From: Aquiluna sp.
Lineage (GTDB): Bacteria > Actinomycetota > Actinomycetes > Actinomycetales > Microbacteriaceae
Length of the DNA: 64,000 bases
Assembly (NCBI GenBank): GCA_029241985.1
Contig: JAQWUU010000029.1
Span: 42,012-106,011, forward strand
Reading direction: 5' to 3'
Shown: one piece after another, positions 7,899 to 15,775 of the stretch
How positions within the stretch are numbered: position 1 is the stretch's first letter
Layout of the letters: each line of letters opens with the position of its first letter
The notes under the pieces: model-generated
Told to the model about the DNA's origin: nothing
Databases searched by the model: none
Seen by the model: the letters and a program-made list of their open reading frames with translations, nothing else
Made by a program: the position numbers and the translations under genes

Positions 7899-9545
7899 CT
7901 ACGCCTTGATTGACTTCTGCTTCTTCTTTGGCTTTTCTGAAACAGCTGCAGGTGCATGATCTGCATGCGCTAGCTCGTACTCGGCCTTTGAAACTGGAGC
8001 AATTCGATCCTCGAAGTAGATCCGTGATACAGCAGAGCGGAGCCTGTTGCCTATAGTAATTTTTCCATTCTCATCGGGTCTTGCAAGAATGGGTTCGTAG
8101 TTCTTGTAGTCGACTAGTTTCCATAGCTCATACTCGTCCACTGGCTCGTGGACTTCGATGAATTCACCGTGAGGCAGACGCACAATTCTTCCAGTTTCGC
8201 GACCGTGAAGCACCATCTCGCGGTCCTTGCGCTGCAACGACAGGCAGGCTCGCTTGGTTACCCAGTAAGCAATTACAGGACCAATAATTAGCAAGATCTG
8301 CATTGCCACAAGCACCTGGTTCAGTGACATCTGGAAGTTTGTTGCAATGAGGTCTGTTGACGCTCCAGCCCAAAGAACGCCATAGAACGTTACTCCCGCA
8401 GCTCCGATGGCGGTTCTGGTCGGGTTGTTTCTTGGGCGGTCAAGAACGTGGTGTTCGCGCTTGTCCTTGGTCACCCAGTTTTCAATGAAAGGGTAGGCGG
8501 CGACAAGAGCCAAGAAGACCAATGAGACAACAAGTGGCACCATTACACCCATCGGGATGACGAAGCCGAAGACGGAGATGTCCCAACCTGACGGGGCAAG
8601 CCTTAGCGCTCCGTCTAGCCAGCCGATGTACCAGTCAGGCTGGGTTCCAGCCGAGACGGGGGAGGGGTCATAGGGGCCGTAGTTCCAAATCGGGTTGATG
8701 GTAAATGTCGCTGAAATAGCTGCGATTACACCGAATACCAGGAAGAAGAATCCACCAGCCTTGGCAACGTAGACAGGTGCTAGCGGGTAACCAACAACGT
8801 TGTCGTCAGTTCGTCCAGGACCCGAGTAGTGAGTGTGCTTGTGGATTATCACCATCATGAGGTGAACACCTATAAGCACGATGATCAGAGCCGGCACAAT
8901 CATGATGTGGAGGCTGTAGAGTCTTGCGACAACCTCGGTGCCCGGGAACTCACCACCGAAGAAGCCAGAGCTGATTGCAGGGCCGATTAGCGGAATTCCC
9001 TTGATCATGCCGTCGATGATGCGCAGTCCGTTTCCGGAAAGAAGGTCATCCGGTAGCGAGTAGCCTGTGAACCCGGCTGCCATGCCCATTACGAAAAGCA
9101 AGAACCCAACCACCCAGTTCAACTCTCGTGGCTTACGGAATGCACCTGTGAAGAACACTCTAAGCATGTGAAGTCCCGCAGCTGCTACAAACAGCAGGGC
9201 TGCCCAGTGGTGAACCTGGCGCATAATCAAACCACCGCGAATGTCGAAGCTGATGTCCAGGCTTGATGCATAGGCGATAGACATCTGTGCACCCTTTAGG
9301 GGAGCGTAGCTACCGTCATAGTGAACCTCAGCCATCGATGGCTGATAGAAAAAAGTCAGGAAAGTTCCGGACAACACCAAAATCACAAAACTGTAGAGGG
9401 CGACCTCACCAAGCATGAAGCTCCAGTGGTCCGGGAAAACCTTCCGGCCGAACCCCTTCAGTACTCCAGCTACGCTTAGTCGCTCATCTAGGTAGTTCGC
9501 GGTGTTTCCAACGAAACCAGATTTCTTTTCAGTGGTATTAGTCAT
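7899..9545 (-). CDS. qcrB: Cytochrome bc1 complex cytochrome b subunit
   Basis: The 548-residue cytochrome b of the actinobacterial menaquinol:cytochrome c reductase; carries hemes bL and bH and both quinone sites. Heme-ligand histidines are seen in QVHHWAALLF and GLHMLRVFF (helix B) and YSLHIMIVP with GVHLMMVIIHKHTHYSG (helix D). The Qo-site motif appears as DPSP in YGPYDPSP, the usual PEWY being replaced by QPDWYIGW. A long hydrophilic C-terminal extension of about 120 residues, ending in a Lys-rich tail, is normal for actinobacteria. It is the last gene of ctaE-qcrC-qcrA-qcrB and starts directly after the qcrA stop. Confidence 0.96.
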   Translation of the reverse strand: MTNTTEKKSGFVGNTANYLDERLSVAGVLKGFGRKVFPDHWSFMLGEVALYSFVILVLSGTFLTFFYQPSMAEVHYDGSYAPLKGAQMSIAYASSLDISFDIRGGLIMRQVHHWAALLFVAAAGLHMLRVFFTGAFRKPRELNWVVGFLLFVMGMAAGFTGYSLPDDLLSGNGLRIIDGMIKGIPLIGPAISSGFFGGEFPGTEVVARLYSLHIMIVPALIIVLIGVHLMMVIIHKHTHYSGPGRTDDNVVGYPLAPVYVAKAGGFFFLVFGVIAAISATFTINPIWNYGPYDPSPVSAGTQPDWYIGWLDGALRLAPSGWDISVFGFVIPMGVMVPLVVSLVFLALVAAYPFIENWVTKDKREHHVLDRPRNNPTRTAIGAAGVTFYGVLWAGASTDLIATNFQMSLNQVLVAMQILLIIGPVIAYWVTKRACLSLQRKDREMVLHGRETGRIVRLPHGEFIEVHEPVDEYELWKLVDYKNYEPILARPDENGKITIGNRLRSAVSRIYFEDRIAPVSKAEYELAHADHAPAAVSEKPKKKQKSIKA

Positions 9546-10565
9546 TTACTTCCTCATGTCCCAGAACGATGGACCAACAGGGTCCAAGAAGTCGCTTTGT
9601 GCAATTAGGTAACCTTCAGCATCGACCGCGATGGGAAGCTGAGGCAGTGGTCTTGATGCGGGGCCAAATACAACCTCACAGTGGTTTGCCAAGTCAAAAG
9701 TCGACTGGTGGCAGGGGCACAACAGGTGGTGCGTGTGCTGCTCATATAGAGCAACCGGACATCCAACGTGAGTGCAAATCTTCGAATAGGCAACAATTCC
9801 CTGGTAGCTCCAGTCGGCCTTGGCTGGGTCTTCGTTGAGATCACTCGGGTTCACTCGAACAAGAAGAACAGCCGCTTTAGCTTTTTCCTCGAGTTTGTGC
9901 TCTTCCATCTCGCTGAGGCCCTCCGGAATCACGTGAAATACTGATCCAATGGTGACATCCGATGCCTTGATTGGGATTCCGGTCGGATCTTTCGTGAGCC
10001 TGGTGCCGGGCTTCCACATCGTGTGTCGAAGAGTGTCTCCTACTACTGGTCCCAAGTCACCAAAGATAATAATCGCTGGAATCGGGAAGAATGCAATCGC
10101 TCCGTACATGCTGCGACGAATCAACTTGCGCCTGGTAAACCCTGACTCTCCGTCTGCGAGCTTTACTATCTCGAGAGCTTGAGCCCGGGTCTCATCTGAG
10201 CTTCTAGCCTGGTGGCGCATTTCTGATACTTCATTGTCTGGCATCAGAGTTTTTGCCCAGTGAACCGCTCCGAAACCGATTCCAAGCATCGAAAGAGCCA
10301 TGCCTAGGCCCATCCACAGCGCGTTATTGCGAGTAGCTGACAAGTCACCGTCAATAATCGGGAACGCAAAGAAACCCCATACGGCAATGATTGCGCCAAG
10401 AACGCTGACACCGAACATTGCTGCAATTTGCTTTTCAGCAGTCTTGGCGTGCTTTTCGCTCTTGTCGGTCATGCGAACCCGGTGTGGTTCGATTCCAGGG
10501 TCTTTGATTGGTTTCTGTATGTCTTTTGCTAGCCCAGGGGAGTAGCTTTTTTCAATGTCGCTCAT
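9546..10565 (-). CDS. qcrA: Cytochrome bc1 complex Rieske iron-sulfur subunit
   Basis: The 339-residue Rieske protein; moves electrons from menaquinol to cytochrome c. Cluster ligands are in CTHVGCP and CPCHQSTFD in the C-terminal third. Three N-terminal membrane helices are visible (near IAVWGFFAF, GMALSMLGIGFG and AIAFFPIPAIIIF), the actinobacterial form. A twin-arginine stretch (FTRRKLIRRSM) precedes helix 3; in Streptomyces, assembly of this protein uses both Sec and Tat. The start is ATG at 10565, supported by GGAGAAGAGCT; an in-frame start at 10595 would overlap qcrC and add 10 unusual residues. Confidence 0.94.
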   Translation of the reverse strand: MSDIEKSYSPGLAKDIQKPIKDPGIEPHRVRMTDKSEKHAKTAEKQIAAMFGVSVLGAIIAVWGFFAFPIIDGDLSATRNNALWMGLGMALSMLGIGFGAVHWAKTLMPDNEVSEMRHQARSSDETRAQALEIVKLADGESGFTRRKLIRRSMYGAIAFFPIPAIIIFGDLGPVVGDTLRHTMWKPGTRLTKDPTGIPIKASDVTIGSVFHVIPEGLSEMEEHKLEEKAKAAVLLVRVNPSDLNEDPAKADWSYQGIVAYSKICTHVGCPVALYEQHTHHLLCPCHQSTFDLANHCEVVFGPASRPLPQLPIAVDAEGYLIAQSDFLDPVGPSFWDMRK

Positions 10566-10575
10566 AGCTCTTCTC

Positions 10576-11364
10576 CTAGTTCGACTTCGCGCCAAGCCAT
10601 ACAGTGATGGCGATGATGAAACCTAACCCAAAGATCCACGTAAATAATCCCTCGGCAACCGGTCCGATGGATCCCAATTCAAATCCACCTACGGAGTCAT
10701 TCTCTTCGATGTACATCAGGTAGGTAATGATGTCTTTCTTATCTTCTGGAGTGAGGTTTGAGTCATTGAAAACAGGCATGTTTTGTGGTCCAGTGACCAT
10801 GGCCTCGTAGGTGTGCTTCGGGGTGACTCCGCCGAGTGCTGGAGCAAACTTACCCTCTGTCAGCGCTCCGCCGGCCCCAACCGCATTGTGGCACATGGCG
10901 CAGTTGATTCTGAATAGTTCACCACCGTGGGTTGGGTCACCGTCTCCACGCAAATATTCCTCGTCTGGAATCGCAGGCCCCGGAGCAAGCGACGCTACAT
11001 AAGCGGCCATTGCAGAAATCTGCTCCTCGGTGAACTGAACTGGCTTCTTATAAAGCTGAGGTCCTGAACCTTGGCCCGGCATTCTTCCGGTGCCTACCTG
11101 GAAATCTACCGACGCAGCTCCAACACCAATGAGGCTAGGTCCGCCGATGGCACCCTCACCGTTGGTTCCATGGCAAGATGCGCAGTTCGCAAGGAATAAC
11201 TTCCTGCCCTCTTCTACCTGCTCTGGAGATCCGACCTCGGAAATCACCACATTGGTCGCTGCCGCATAGCCACCTCCAGAGAGGATCAATCCAAGAAATA
11301 CAACAATGCCGGCTGCCCAGGGGCGACGACGCATCGGTTTAGCTGAGTTCAAGTGCTTCTCCAT
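10576..11364 (-). CDS. qcrC: Cytochrome bc1 complex diheme cytochrome c subunit
   Basis: A 262-residue membrane-bound diheme cytochrome c that replaces soluble cytochrome c in actinobacteria and hands electrons from the Rieske protein to CuA of CtaC. Two heme-binding motifs are present: CASCH at residues 61-65 and CAMCH at 155-159, with later methionines as sixth ligands. An uncleaved N-terminal signal anchor spans about 16-36 and a C-terminal helix about 237-257. It starts 3 bp after the ctaE stop and ends 10 bp before the qcrA start. Confidence 0.96.
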   Translation of the reverse strand: MEKHLNSAKPMRRRPWAAGIVVFLGLILSGGGYAAATNVVISEVGSPEQVEEGRKLFLANCASCHGTNGEGAIGGPSLIGVGAASVDFQVGTGRMPGQGSGPQLYKKPVQFTEEQISAMAAYVASLAPGPAIPDEEYLRGDGDPTHGGELFRINCAMCHNAVGAGGALTEGKFAPALGGVTPKHTYEAMVTGPQNMPVFNDSNLTPEDKKDIITYLMYIEENDSVGGFELGSIGPVAEGLFTWIFGLGFIIAITVWLGAKSN

Positions 11365-11367
11365 TTG

Positions 11368-11991
11368 CTATCTGAGTACGTAAACGACTACGAAAAGGCC
11401 AATCCAGACTACGTCCACAAAGTGCCAGTAATAGGAAACCACAATCGCTCCCGTGGCTTCCTTGTGACCAAAGTTCTTGGCCGCGTAAGCCCTTCCAATG
11501 ATTATCAGGAAGGCCACAAGCCCCCCGATAACGTGAAGGGCGTGAAATCCCGTGGTTATGTAAAAAGCGGATCCGTATGAATTTGAGCTGAGGCTTATGC
11601 CCTCTGAAACAAGCATTGCGTACTCCCATATCTGACCAGATACGAAGACAGCGCCCATGACGTAGGTCAAGAAGAACCACTCAACCATTCCCCATTTGGC
11701 TGGGGAGAGGCCCGTTCTGCGCGGCTGGAGTCGCTCAGCCGCGAACACACCGAACTGAGCCGTGAATGAGCTTGCAACGAGGATCAAGGTGTTGATCAGG
11801 GCAAACGGCACGTTCAAAATTTGTGCATCATTGGCCCAAAGGTCGGGAGCCCCAGCGCGAAGGCTGAAATACATGGCAAATAGGCCGGCAAAAAACATAA
11901 CTTCGCTGCCAAGCCAGACGATAGTTCCTACAGATGTAGAACTCGGTCTATTGATGGCCATGGGCGCGACAGGTGCAGAAGTAGCAGACAT
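11368..11991 (-). CDS. ctaE: Cytochrome c oxidase subunit III
   Basis: A 207-residue membrane subunit of the aa3 oxidase with five predicted helices, the length expected for actinobacterial CtaE. Family motifs include [17 protein letters not shown] in helix 1, [10 protein letters not shown], and [12 protein letters not shown] in the last helix. I take ATG 11991 (protein begins [10 protein letters not shown]) rather than the in-frame TTG at 12060: there is no ribosome binding site for either, but TAAACT lies 7 nt before 11991, fitting a leaderless transcript. It is the first gene of ctaE-qcrC-qcrA-qcrB. Confidence 0.95.
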   Translation of the reverse strand: MSATSAPVAPMAINRPSSTSVGTIVWLGSEVMFFAGLFAMYFSLRAGAPDLWANDAQILNVPFALINTLILVASSFTAQFGVFAAERLQPRRTGLSPAKWGMVEWFFLTYVMGAVFVSGQIWEYAMLVSEGISLSSNSYGSAFYITTGFHALHVIGGLVAFLIIIGRAYAAKNFGHKEATGAIVVSYYWHFVDVVWIGLFVVVYVLR

Positions 11992-11998
11992 GTTCTTA

Positions 11999-12004
11999 AG
12001 TTTA
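11999..12004 (-). promoter_or_regulatory. Leaderless -10 box of ctaE
   Basis: TAAACT on the minus strand, 7 nt before the ATG at 11991. It would drive the ctaE-qcrCAB operon and is divergent from the trpD promoter about 80 bp away. Confidence 0.5.
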
Positions 12005-12082
12005 CTCGACGGAACGGCGCTGAGCTCTGGAAAAAGCGAGGTTTTGGAACTTTTTTGCAAACTGTTTATGGTTCGCGATGGT

Positions 12083-12088
12083 TAGACT
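12083..12088 (+). promoter_or_regulatory. Leaderless -10 box of trpD
   Basis: TAGACT lies 6 nt before the ATG at 12095 and there is no Shine-Dalgarno sequence. The predicted transcript starts at the initiation codon. Confidence 0.55.
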
Positions 12089-12094
12089 TTCAAA

Positions 12095-13159
12095 ATGCAC
12101 GAACACAGCTGGAAATCAATCCTCTCAGCGCTCATAAATGGCGAGAATCTAAGCCGAGAAGCATGCAGATGGGCTATGGCTGAAATCATGGCTGGTCAGG
12201 CGACAGACTCGCAAATAGCTGGTTTCATGCTGGGGCTCAGAACCAAGGGTGAAACAAGCCAAGAACTTGCTGGTCTGGTTGATGTAATGCTTGAAAACGC
12301 CACGAAACTTGAAATATCAGACGACGCCGTTGACATAGTGGGCACCGGGGGAGACCTGGTTGGAACCGTCAACATATCGTCGATGGCCTCTGTTGTGGCC
12401 CGGGCTGCCGGTATTCCAGTTCTGAAACATGGATCGAGAAGCGCTTCCGGGAAGACCGGGTCCTCTGAAATGCTGGAGAGACTCGGGATCAATTTGGAGT
12501 TGAGCCCCTCACAGGTGGTCGAAGTGTTTGAACAGCAGGGGATTACCTTCTTTTTCGCTCCCGTTTTTCACCCTGCCATGCGACATGTTGCTCGCGCCAG
12601 GAAAGAACTCGGTGTGCCCACGACGTTTAATTTTCTTGGCCCCCTTGCCAATCCAGTACAACCAATTGCAACAGCTCTCGGAGTTGCAAATTCAAAAATT
12701 GCGCCCCTTATGGCTGCAGAACTTGCCCAAAGAGGAAGAACCGCATTGGTTTTTAGGTCCAATGATGGGCTGGACGAGCTCAGCACCACCGCATTAAACA
12801 CGATTTGGCAGGTTGTTGATGGCGTTGTGGAGGAATACGCATTTGACGCTGAAGCTATTGGGGTGCCGCGATCCAGCCAGGAGCAGTTGCTGGGGGGCGA
12901 CGCTGAACATAACTCGAGAGTGGCAACCAGCCTGTTCCAAGGCCTTGATTTTAAAAAATCCTCAGCCATCAGTGATATCGTCTGCTTGAACGCTGCCGCT
13001 GGAATTGTCGCTTACGAACTTGCCAATGACCATCAACAGCGGTTTGTTCCACTTGAAGACAGACTAAAAGCAGGATTTCTTGCCGCCAAGTCAGCCATCT
13101 CCGGGGGTATGGCCGAAACCACAGCCCGGGAATGGGCTAAAGCCACTCAAGCCTTCTAA
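12095..13159 (+). CDS. trpD: Anthranilate phosphoribosyltransferase
   Basis: Transfers phosphoribose from PRPP to anthranilate in tryptophan synthesis; 354 residues, cytosolic homodimer. The PRPP/Mg motif GTGGD is at residues 83-87, followed by the KHGSRSASGKTGSSE loop that binds the diphosphate, the anthranilate-site segment FNFLGPLANP, and the second metal-site region with GLDELS. The N-terminal helical domain is complete. It stands alone here, away from other trp genes, as is usual in actinobacteria where trpD lies next to ctaE. Confidence 0.96.
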   Translation: MHEHSWKSILSALINGENLSREACRWAMAEIMAGQATDSQIAGFMLGLRTKGETSQELAGLVDVMLENATKLEISDDAVDIVGTGGDLVGTVNISSMASVVARAAGIPVLKHGSRSASGKTGSSEMLERLGINLELSPSQVVEVFEQQGITFFFAPVFHPAMRHVARARKELGVPTTFNFLGPLANPVQPIATALGVANSKIAPLMAAELAQRGRTALVFRSNDGLDELSTTALNTIWQVVDGVVEEYAFDAEAIGVPRSSQEQLLGGDAEHNSRVATSLFQGLDFKKSSAISDIVCLNAAAGIVAYELANDHQQRFVPLEDRLKAGFLAAKSAISGGMAETTAREWAKATQAF

Positions 13160-13225
13160 CATGCCAAACCCATCGGGGAGCGTTCCAGGATTAACTACTT
13201 GACATAATGTTTATTATCGGCGTTT

Positions 13226-13330
13226 ATGGGAAGTGATCGGGCCGTCCTCGAGAGGGCTGTTGCTAGACGCGACCGGACTTGTCTGCAAGCCCAAATAGAC
13301 GCATTGAGAGCTGGTTTAGGTAGCCAATAG
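13226..13330 (+). CDS. Possible small ORF (34 aa), speculative
   Basis: An ATG at 13226 opens a 34-codon frame ending at TAG 13328-13330, with an Arg/Ala/Leu-rich, helix-prone product (MGSDRAVLERAVARRDR...). TATTAT at 13212-13217 lies 8 nt before the ATG, close to the spacing of leaderless genes in this window. The last two thirds overlap the 3' end of the YczE-like gene in antisense. No family is recognised. It may equally be a chance frame. Confidence 0.15.
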   Translation: MGSDRAVLERAVARRDRTCLQAQIDALRAGLGSQ

Positions 13331-13874
13331 ACAGCGCAAATAGCAGTGTGCCCTCACGAACTTGACCTCCCAGCAGGAATCCGATTGTGACAACGATGAT
13401 TTCCACTGTCGTTCTGGTAATCCAGAACGGGGCGTTGAACCTCTTTGCGAGCCCCATCATCAGACCATCTCTTGGGCCTTTTCCGAAGCCACAAGAGATA
13501 TAGAGACCAGTTGCGTAAGAGATGATGAGCAGGCCTGCGATGAAAAGCGCCAAATTCAGCCAATAGCTTTCGATTTCTGGCCACAGCGGCATGGTCAGGT
13601 CTGCAAATAATCCGACCAATATCGCGTTTAGTACTGACCCGATACCGGGTTTAACTTTGAGTGGTATCCAGAAAAGCATCACAATCAAGCTGACGGCGAT
13701 TGTTGCCTGTCCAAAGGTGAGTGTTGACTGCAGTGAGAGGCCCTGAGCCAAAACGTCCCAGGGAGGAATTCCGATACCCGCGTGAACCATCATGCCTAGG
13801 CCAGTGCCGTAGATAGCCAGGCCAATAATTAGCTTGGCAAACCGGTAATAGAAATTAGACTTGAGCACCAGCAC
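13263..13874 (-). CDS. YczE/YyaS/YitT-like integral membrane protein
   Basis: A 203-residue membrane protein with five or six hydrophobic helices. It matches the YczE/YyaS family in the repeated glycine-rich helix ends, the GIGIPPWDVLAQGLS loop after helix 1 and the later GFGKGPRDGLMMGLAKR loop. The two loops look alike, suggesting an internal duplication. The function is unknown; family members are often called membrane proteins or possible transporters. The start is GTG at 13874, 26 bp from the divergent GDPD gene. Confidence 0.82.
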   Translation of the reverse strand: MLVLKSNFYYRFAKLIIGLAIYGTGLGMMVHAGIGIPPWDVLAQGLSLQSTLTFGQATIAVSLIVMLFWIPLKVKPGIGSVLNAILVGLFADLTMPLWPEIESYWLNLALFIAGLLIISYATGLYISCGFGKGPRDGLMMGLAKRFNAPFWITRTTVEIIVVTIGFLLGGQVREGTLLFALSIGYLNQLSMRLFGLADKSGRV

Positions 13875-13900
13875 AGGTTAGTGCTACCGGAGGAGTGAAA

Positions 13901-14656
13901 TTGGCTAATTCGAACTATTTCGACTCCACTAAGCCAAGGGCTTTTGCGCACCGAGGCTTTAGTCATGGACTCCCAGGTGTTGATGAAAATTCCCTTGAGG
14001 CTTTTCAAGCTGCGATCGACCAAGGCGCCGAATTTATAGAGACTGACACCCAAGCAAGCGGCGATGGTGTCGCGGTTATCTTTCACGACGATGACCTCCT
14101 AAGACTTTGTGGTCTCGCGGCCAAAGTTCACGAACTATCGATAACCGAATTGAAAATGCTTTCTCTTCCAAATGGATCGAGAATCCCAACGTTGGAAGAA
14201 GCCCTTCTGGCTTTTCCGGCCGTCAAGCTCAACATCGATGTGAAGTCCAAGGCAGCGATTATCCCAACCGCAAGGGCTATTGAAAACACAAATTCGCATT
14301 CGCGAGTCCTGGTTTCTAGCTTTTCAGATCGCCGCAGGCGCGCCACTCTGGGGCTGCTAAGCCAACGGGTTGCAACTTCTGGGTCTATGTCCACGGTCTT
14401 GCAAATCTGGCTTTCGCACAAATTATTGGGCGGATTGGGTCTTGTTTTTTTGACGAAGTCTATTGATGCGCTCCAGCTTCCTCGAAATTATGGACCATTA
14501 AATTTCGCCGATCGTAGCTTTATTGAGAGGCTCCAGAAGCTTGACACAGAGATTCATTTTTGGACGATAAACGATCCCCTAGAAATGACCGAGCTAATCC
14601 AGCTTGGTGCTGCGGGGATTGTGACAGATCGGATCGATTTTGCTTCCAACCTGTGA
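13901..14656 (+). CDS. Glycerophosphodiester phosphodiesterase
   Basis: A 251-residue GDPD-family hydrolase that releases glycerol 3-phosphate from deacylated phospholipids. The active-site set is present: His-Arg-Gly in FAHRGFSHG, the metal-binding ENSLEAF and EFIETDTQ, and the second histidine in VIFHDDDLLRLCG. There is no signal peptide, so it probably acts in the cytosol. The start is TTG at 13901, because GGAGGA ends 6 nt before it; the in-frame GTG at 13895 touches the same ribosome binding site and is too close. Confidence 0.9.
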   Translation: MANSNYFDSTKPRAFAHRGFSHGLPGVDENSLEAFQAAIDQGAEFIETDTQASGDGVAVIFHDDDLLRLCGLAAKVHELSITELKMLSLPNGSRIPTLEEALLAFPAVKLNIDVKSKAAIIPTARAIENTNSHSRVLVSSFSDRRRRATLGLLSQRVATSGSMSTVLQIWLSHKLLGGLGLVFLTKSIDALQLPRNYGPLNFADRSFIERLQKLDTEIHFWTINDPLEMTELIQLGAAGIVTDRIDFASNL

Positions 14657-14681
14657 TTGTTCTGTGAACCTCATCTGAAGC

Positions 14682-14706
14682 GGAATTGGGCTGAGGTTCT
14701 CGTGTT
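14682..14706 (+). promoter_or_regulatory. Putative SigR/SigH-type promoter of rbpA
   Basis: GGAAT at 14682-14686 and GTT at 14704-14706 are separated by 17 bp, matching the -35/-10 pattern of the thiol-stress sigma factors SigR (Streptomyces) and SigH (Mycobacterium). In Streptomyces rbpA is known to be SigR-controlled. The predicted start near 14713 leaves a short leader with GGAGGT before the ATG at 14728. Confidence 0.5.
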
Positions 14707-14727
14707 GTTCCTCGCACGGAGGTCACA

Positions 14728-15087
14728 ATGTCTGAATCAATGCGCGGGATGCGTCTCGGCTCACAATCGCTAGAGAGCGACAAGGGGGTCGAGCTTTCGG
14801 CACGCCAGCTTGTCGAATTCAAGTGCCCGAAGGGTCACGACTTTACTCTTGCGTTCGCCGAAGGTGTTGAGCTCCCCTTGGTTTGGCAGTGCCAGCGCTG
14901 CCAGGCTTCCGCGCAAAGATTTGCTGATGGAGAATTGGTCACTGGAGAGGCTACTGAGGAAGACGCTCCTCGGACTCACTATGACATGGTCAAAGAAAGA
15001 CGTTCCGAGCAAGAACTAGAAGATCTGCTGGAAGAAATGTTGGTGAGCATGCGAAAGCGCAGGGCTCAAGGGCACGTCAGCGCCTAA
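14728..15087 (+). CDS. rbpA: RNA polymerase-binding protein RbpA
   Basis: A 119-residue essential-type actinobacterial transcription factor that binds the principal sigma factor and stabilises the open promoter complex. It shows the N-terminal tail (MRGMRLGSQSLE), the core domain with Cys pairs (KCPKGH and CQRCQ, a probable zinc site), the basic linker and the sigma-interaction helix (TSHYD-like THYDMVKERRSEQELEDL). GGAGGT precedes the ATG. It is next to ppm1-lnt, as in Streptomyces (the SCO1421 region). A second paralogue lies at 54992-55369. The 3' end overlaps ppm1 by 11 bp, convergent. Confidence 0.93.
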   Translation: MSESMRGMRLGSQSLESDKGVELSARQLVEFKCPKGHDFTLAFAEGVELPLVWQCQRCQASAQRFADGELVTGEATEEDAPRTHYDMVKERRSEQELEDLLEEMLVSMRKRRAQGHVSA

Positions 15088-15775
15088 TCCCCCACTTTGT
15101 GCATAGCCAAAATGCTTCTAGCACAATCTTCAACGTCATTTTGCTCGTGCCTTCAGCTCTTTCCACAAAGCTAATTGGAACCTCGATCACATCAAGCCCA
15201 TTTTCGATTGAGAGTAAAGTCATTTCGACTTGAAAGCCGTAGCCTTGCGCTTGGACATTATTCAGATCTAGCATCGCTAGCCCTCTCACCGGGTAGACGC
15301 GATAGCCTGCAGTCATATCGAGAACTTTTGTTTGCAGCATTTTTCGAGCATAGAAATTACCAAGACGGGAAATAGCAACGCGATACCAGGGCCAATTTTG
15401 TACCTCTCCCCCTTCAACCCACCGTGATCCGATAACAACACAATCATCGTTTGCCATTGCTAAGAGGTCAGGAAGATGCTTGGGCTGGTGAGAGCCATCT
15501 GCGTCCATCTGAATCACATAGTCGTAGTTGTTTGTCTTTGCCCATTCGAAACCAGCCAGATAAGCCTTGCCAAGCCCGGCCTTAGATTCACGGTGTAACA
15601 CTGAGACCCGAGAATCTTGTCGGCTGAGATTATTGGCGAGGTCCCCAGTGCCATCCGGACTGTTGTCGTCAATGATGAGCAAATCTATCCCACCGACCGT
15701 GTCCAGCACCTTTCTGACGGTTGCTTCGATGTTTTGACACTCGTTGAATGTGGGCATGAGGACGACAAACCTCAT
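15077..15775 (-). CDS. ppm1: Polyprenol monophosphomannose synthase
   Basis: A 232-residue GT2 glycosyltransferase that makes polyprenyl-phosphate-mannose from GDP-mannose, the donor for lipoglycan and protein mannosylation. It has the GDP-binding IDDNSPDGTGDLA motif, the DADGS metal motif in IQMDADGSHQPKHLP, and the SRWVEGGEVQNWPW region characteristic of dolichol-phosphate mannose synthases. No membrane anchor is present. The ATG overlaps the lnt stop by 4 bp. In mycobacteria Ppm1 is a single protein fusing Lnt-like and synthase domains; here they are two coupled genes. Confidence 0.92.
   Translation of the reverse strand: MRFVVLMPTFNECQNIEATVRKVLDTVGGIDLLIIDDNSPDGTGDLANNLSRQDSRVSVLHRESKAGLGKAYLAGFEWAKTNNYDYVIQMDADGSHQPKHLPDLLAMANDDCVVIGSRWVEGGEVQNWPWYRVAISRLGNFYARKMLQTKVLDMTAGYRVYPVRGLAMLDLNNVQAQGYGFQVEMTLLSIENGLDVIEVPISFVERAEGTSKMTLKIVLEAFWLCTKWGIRR

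Noticed and set aside
11992..12060. Upstream TTG start of ctaE
   Set aside because: The added 23 residues are unlike CtaE proteins and the -10 box would lie inside the coding region.
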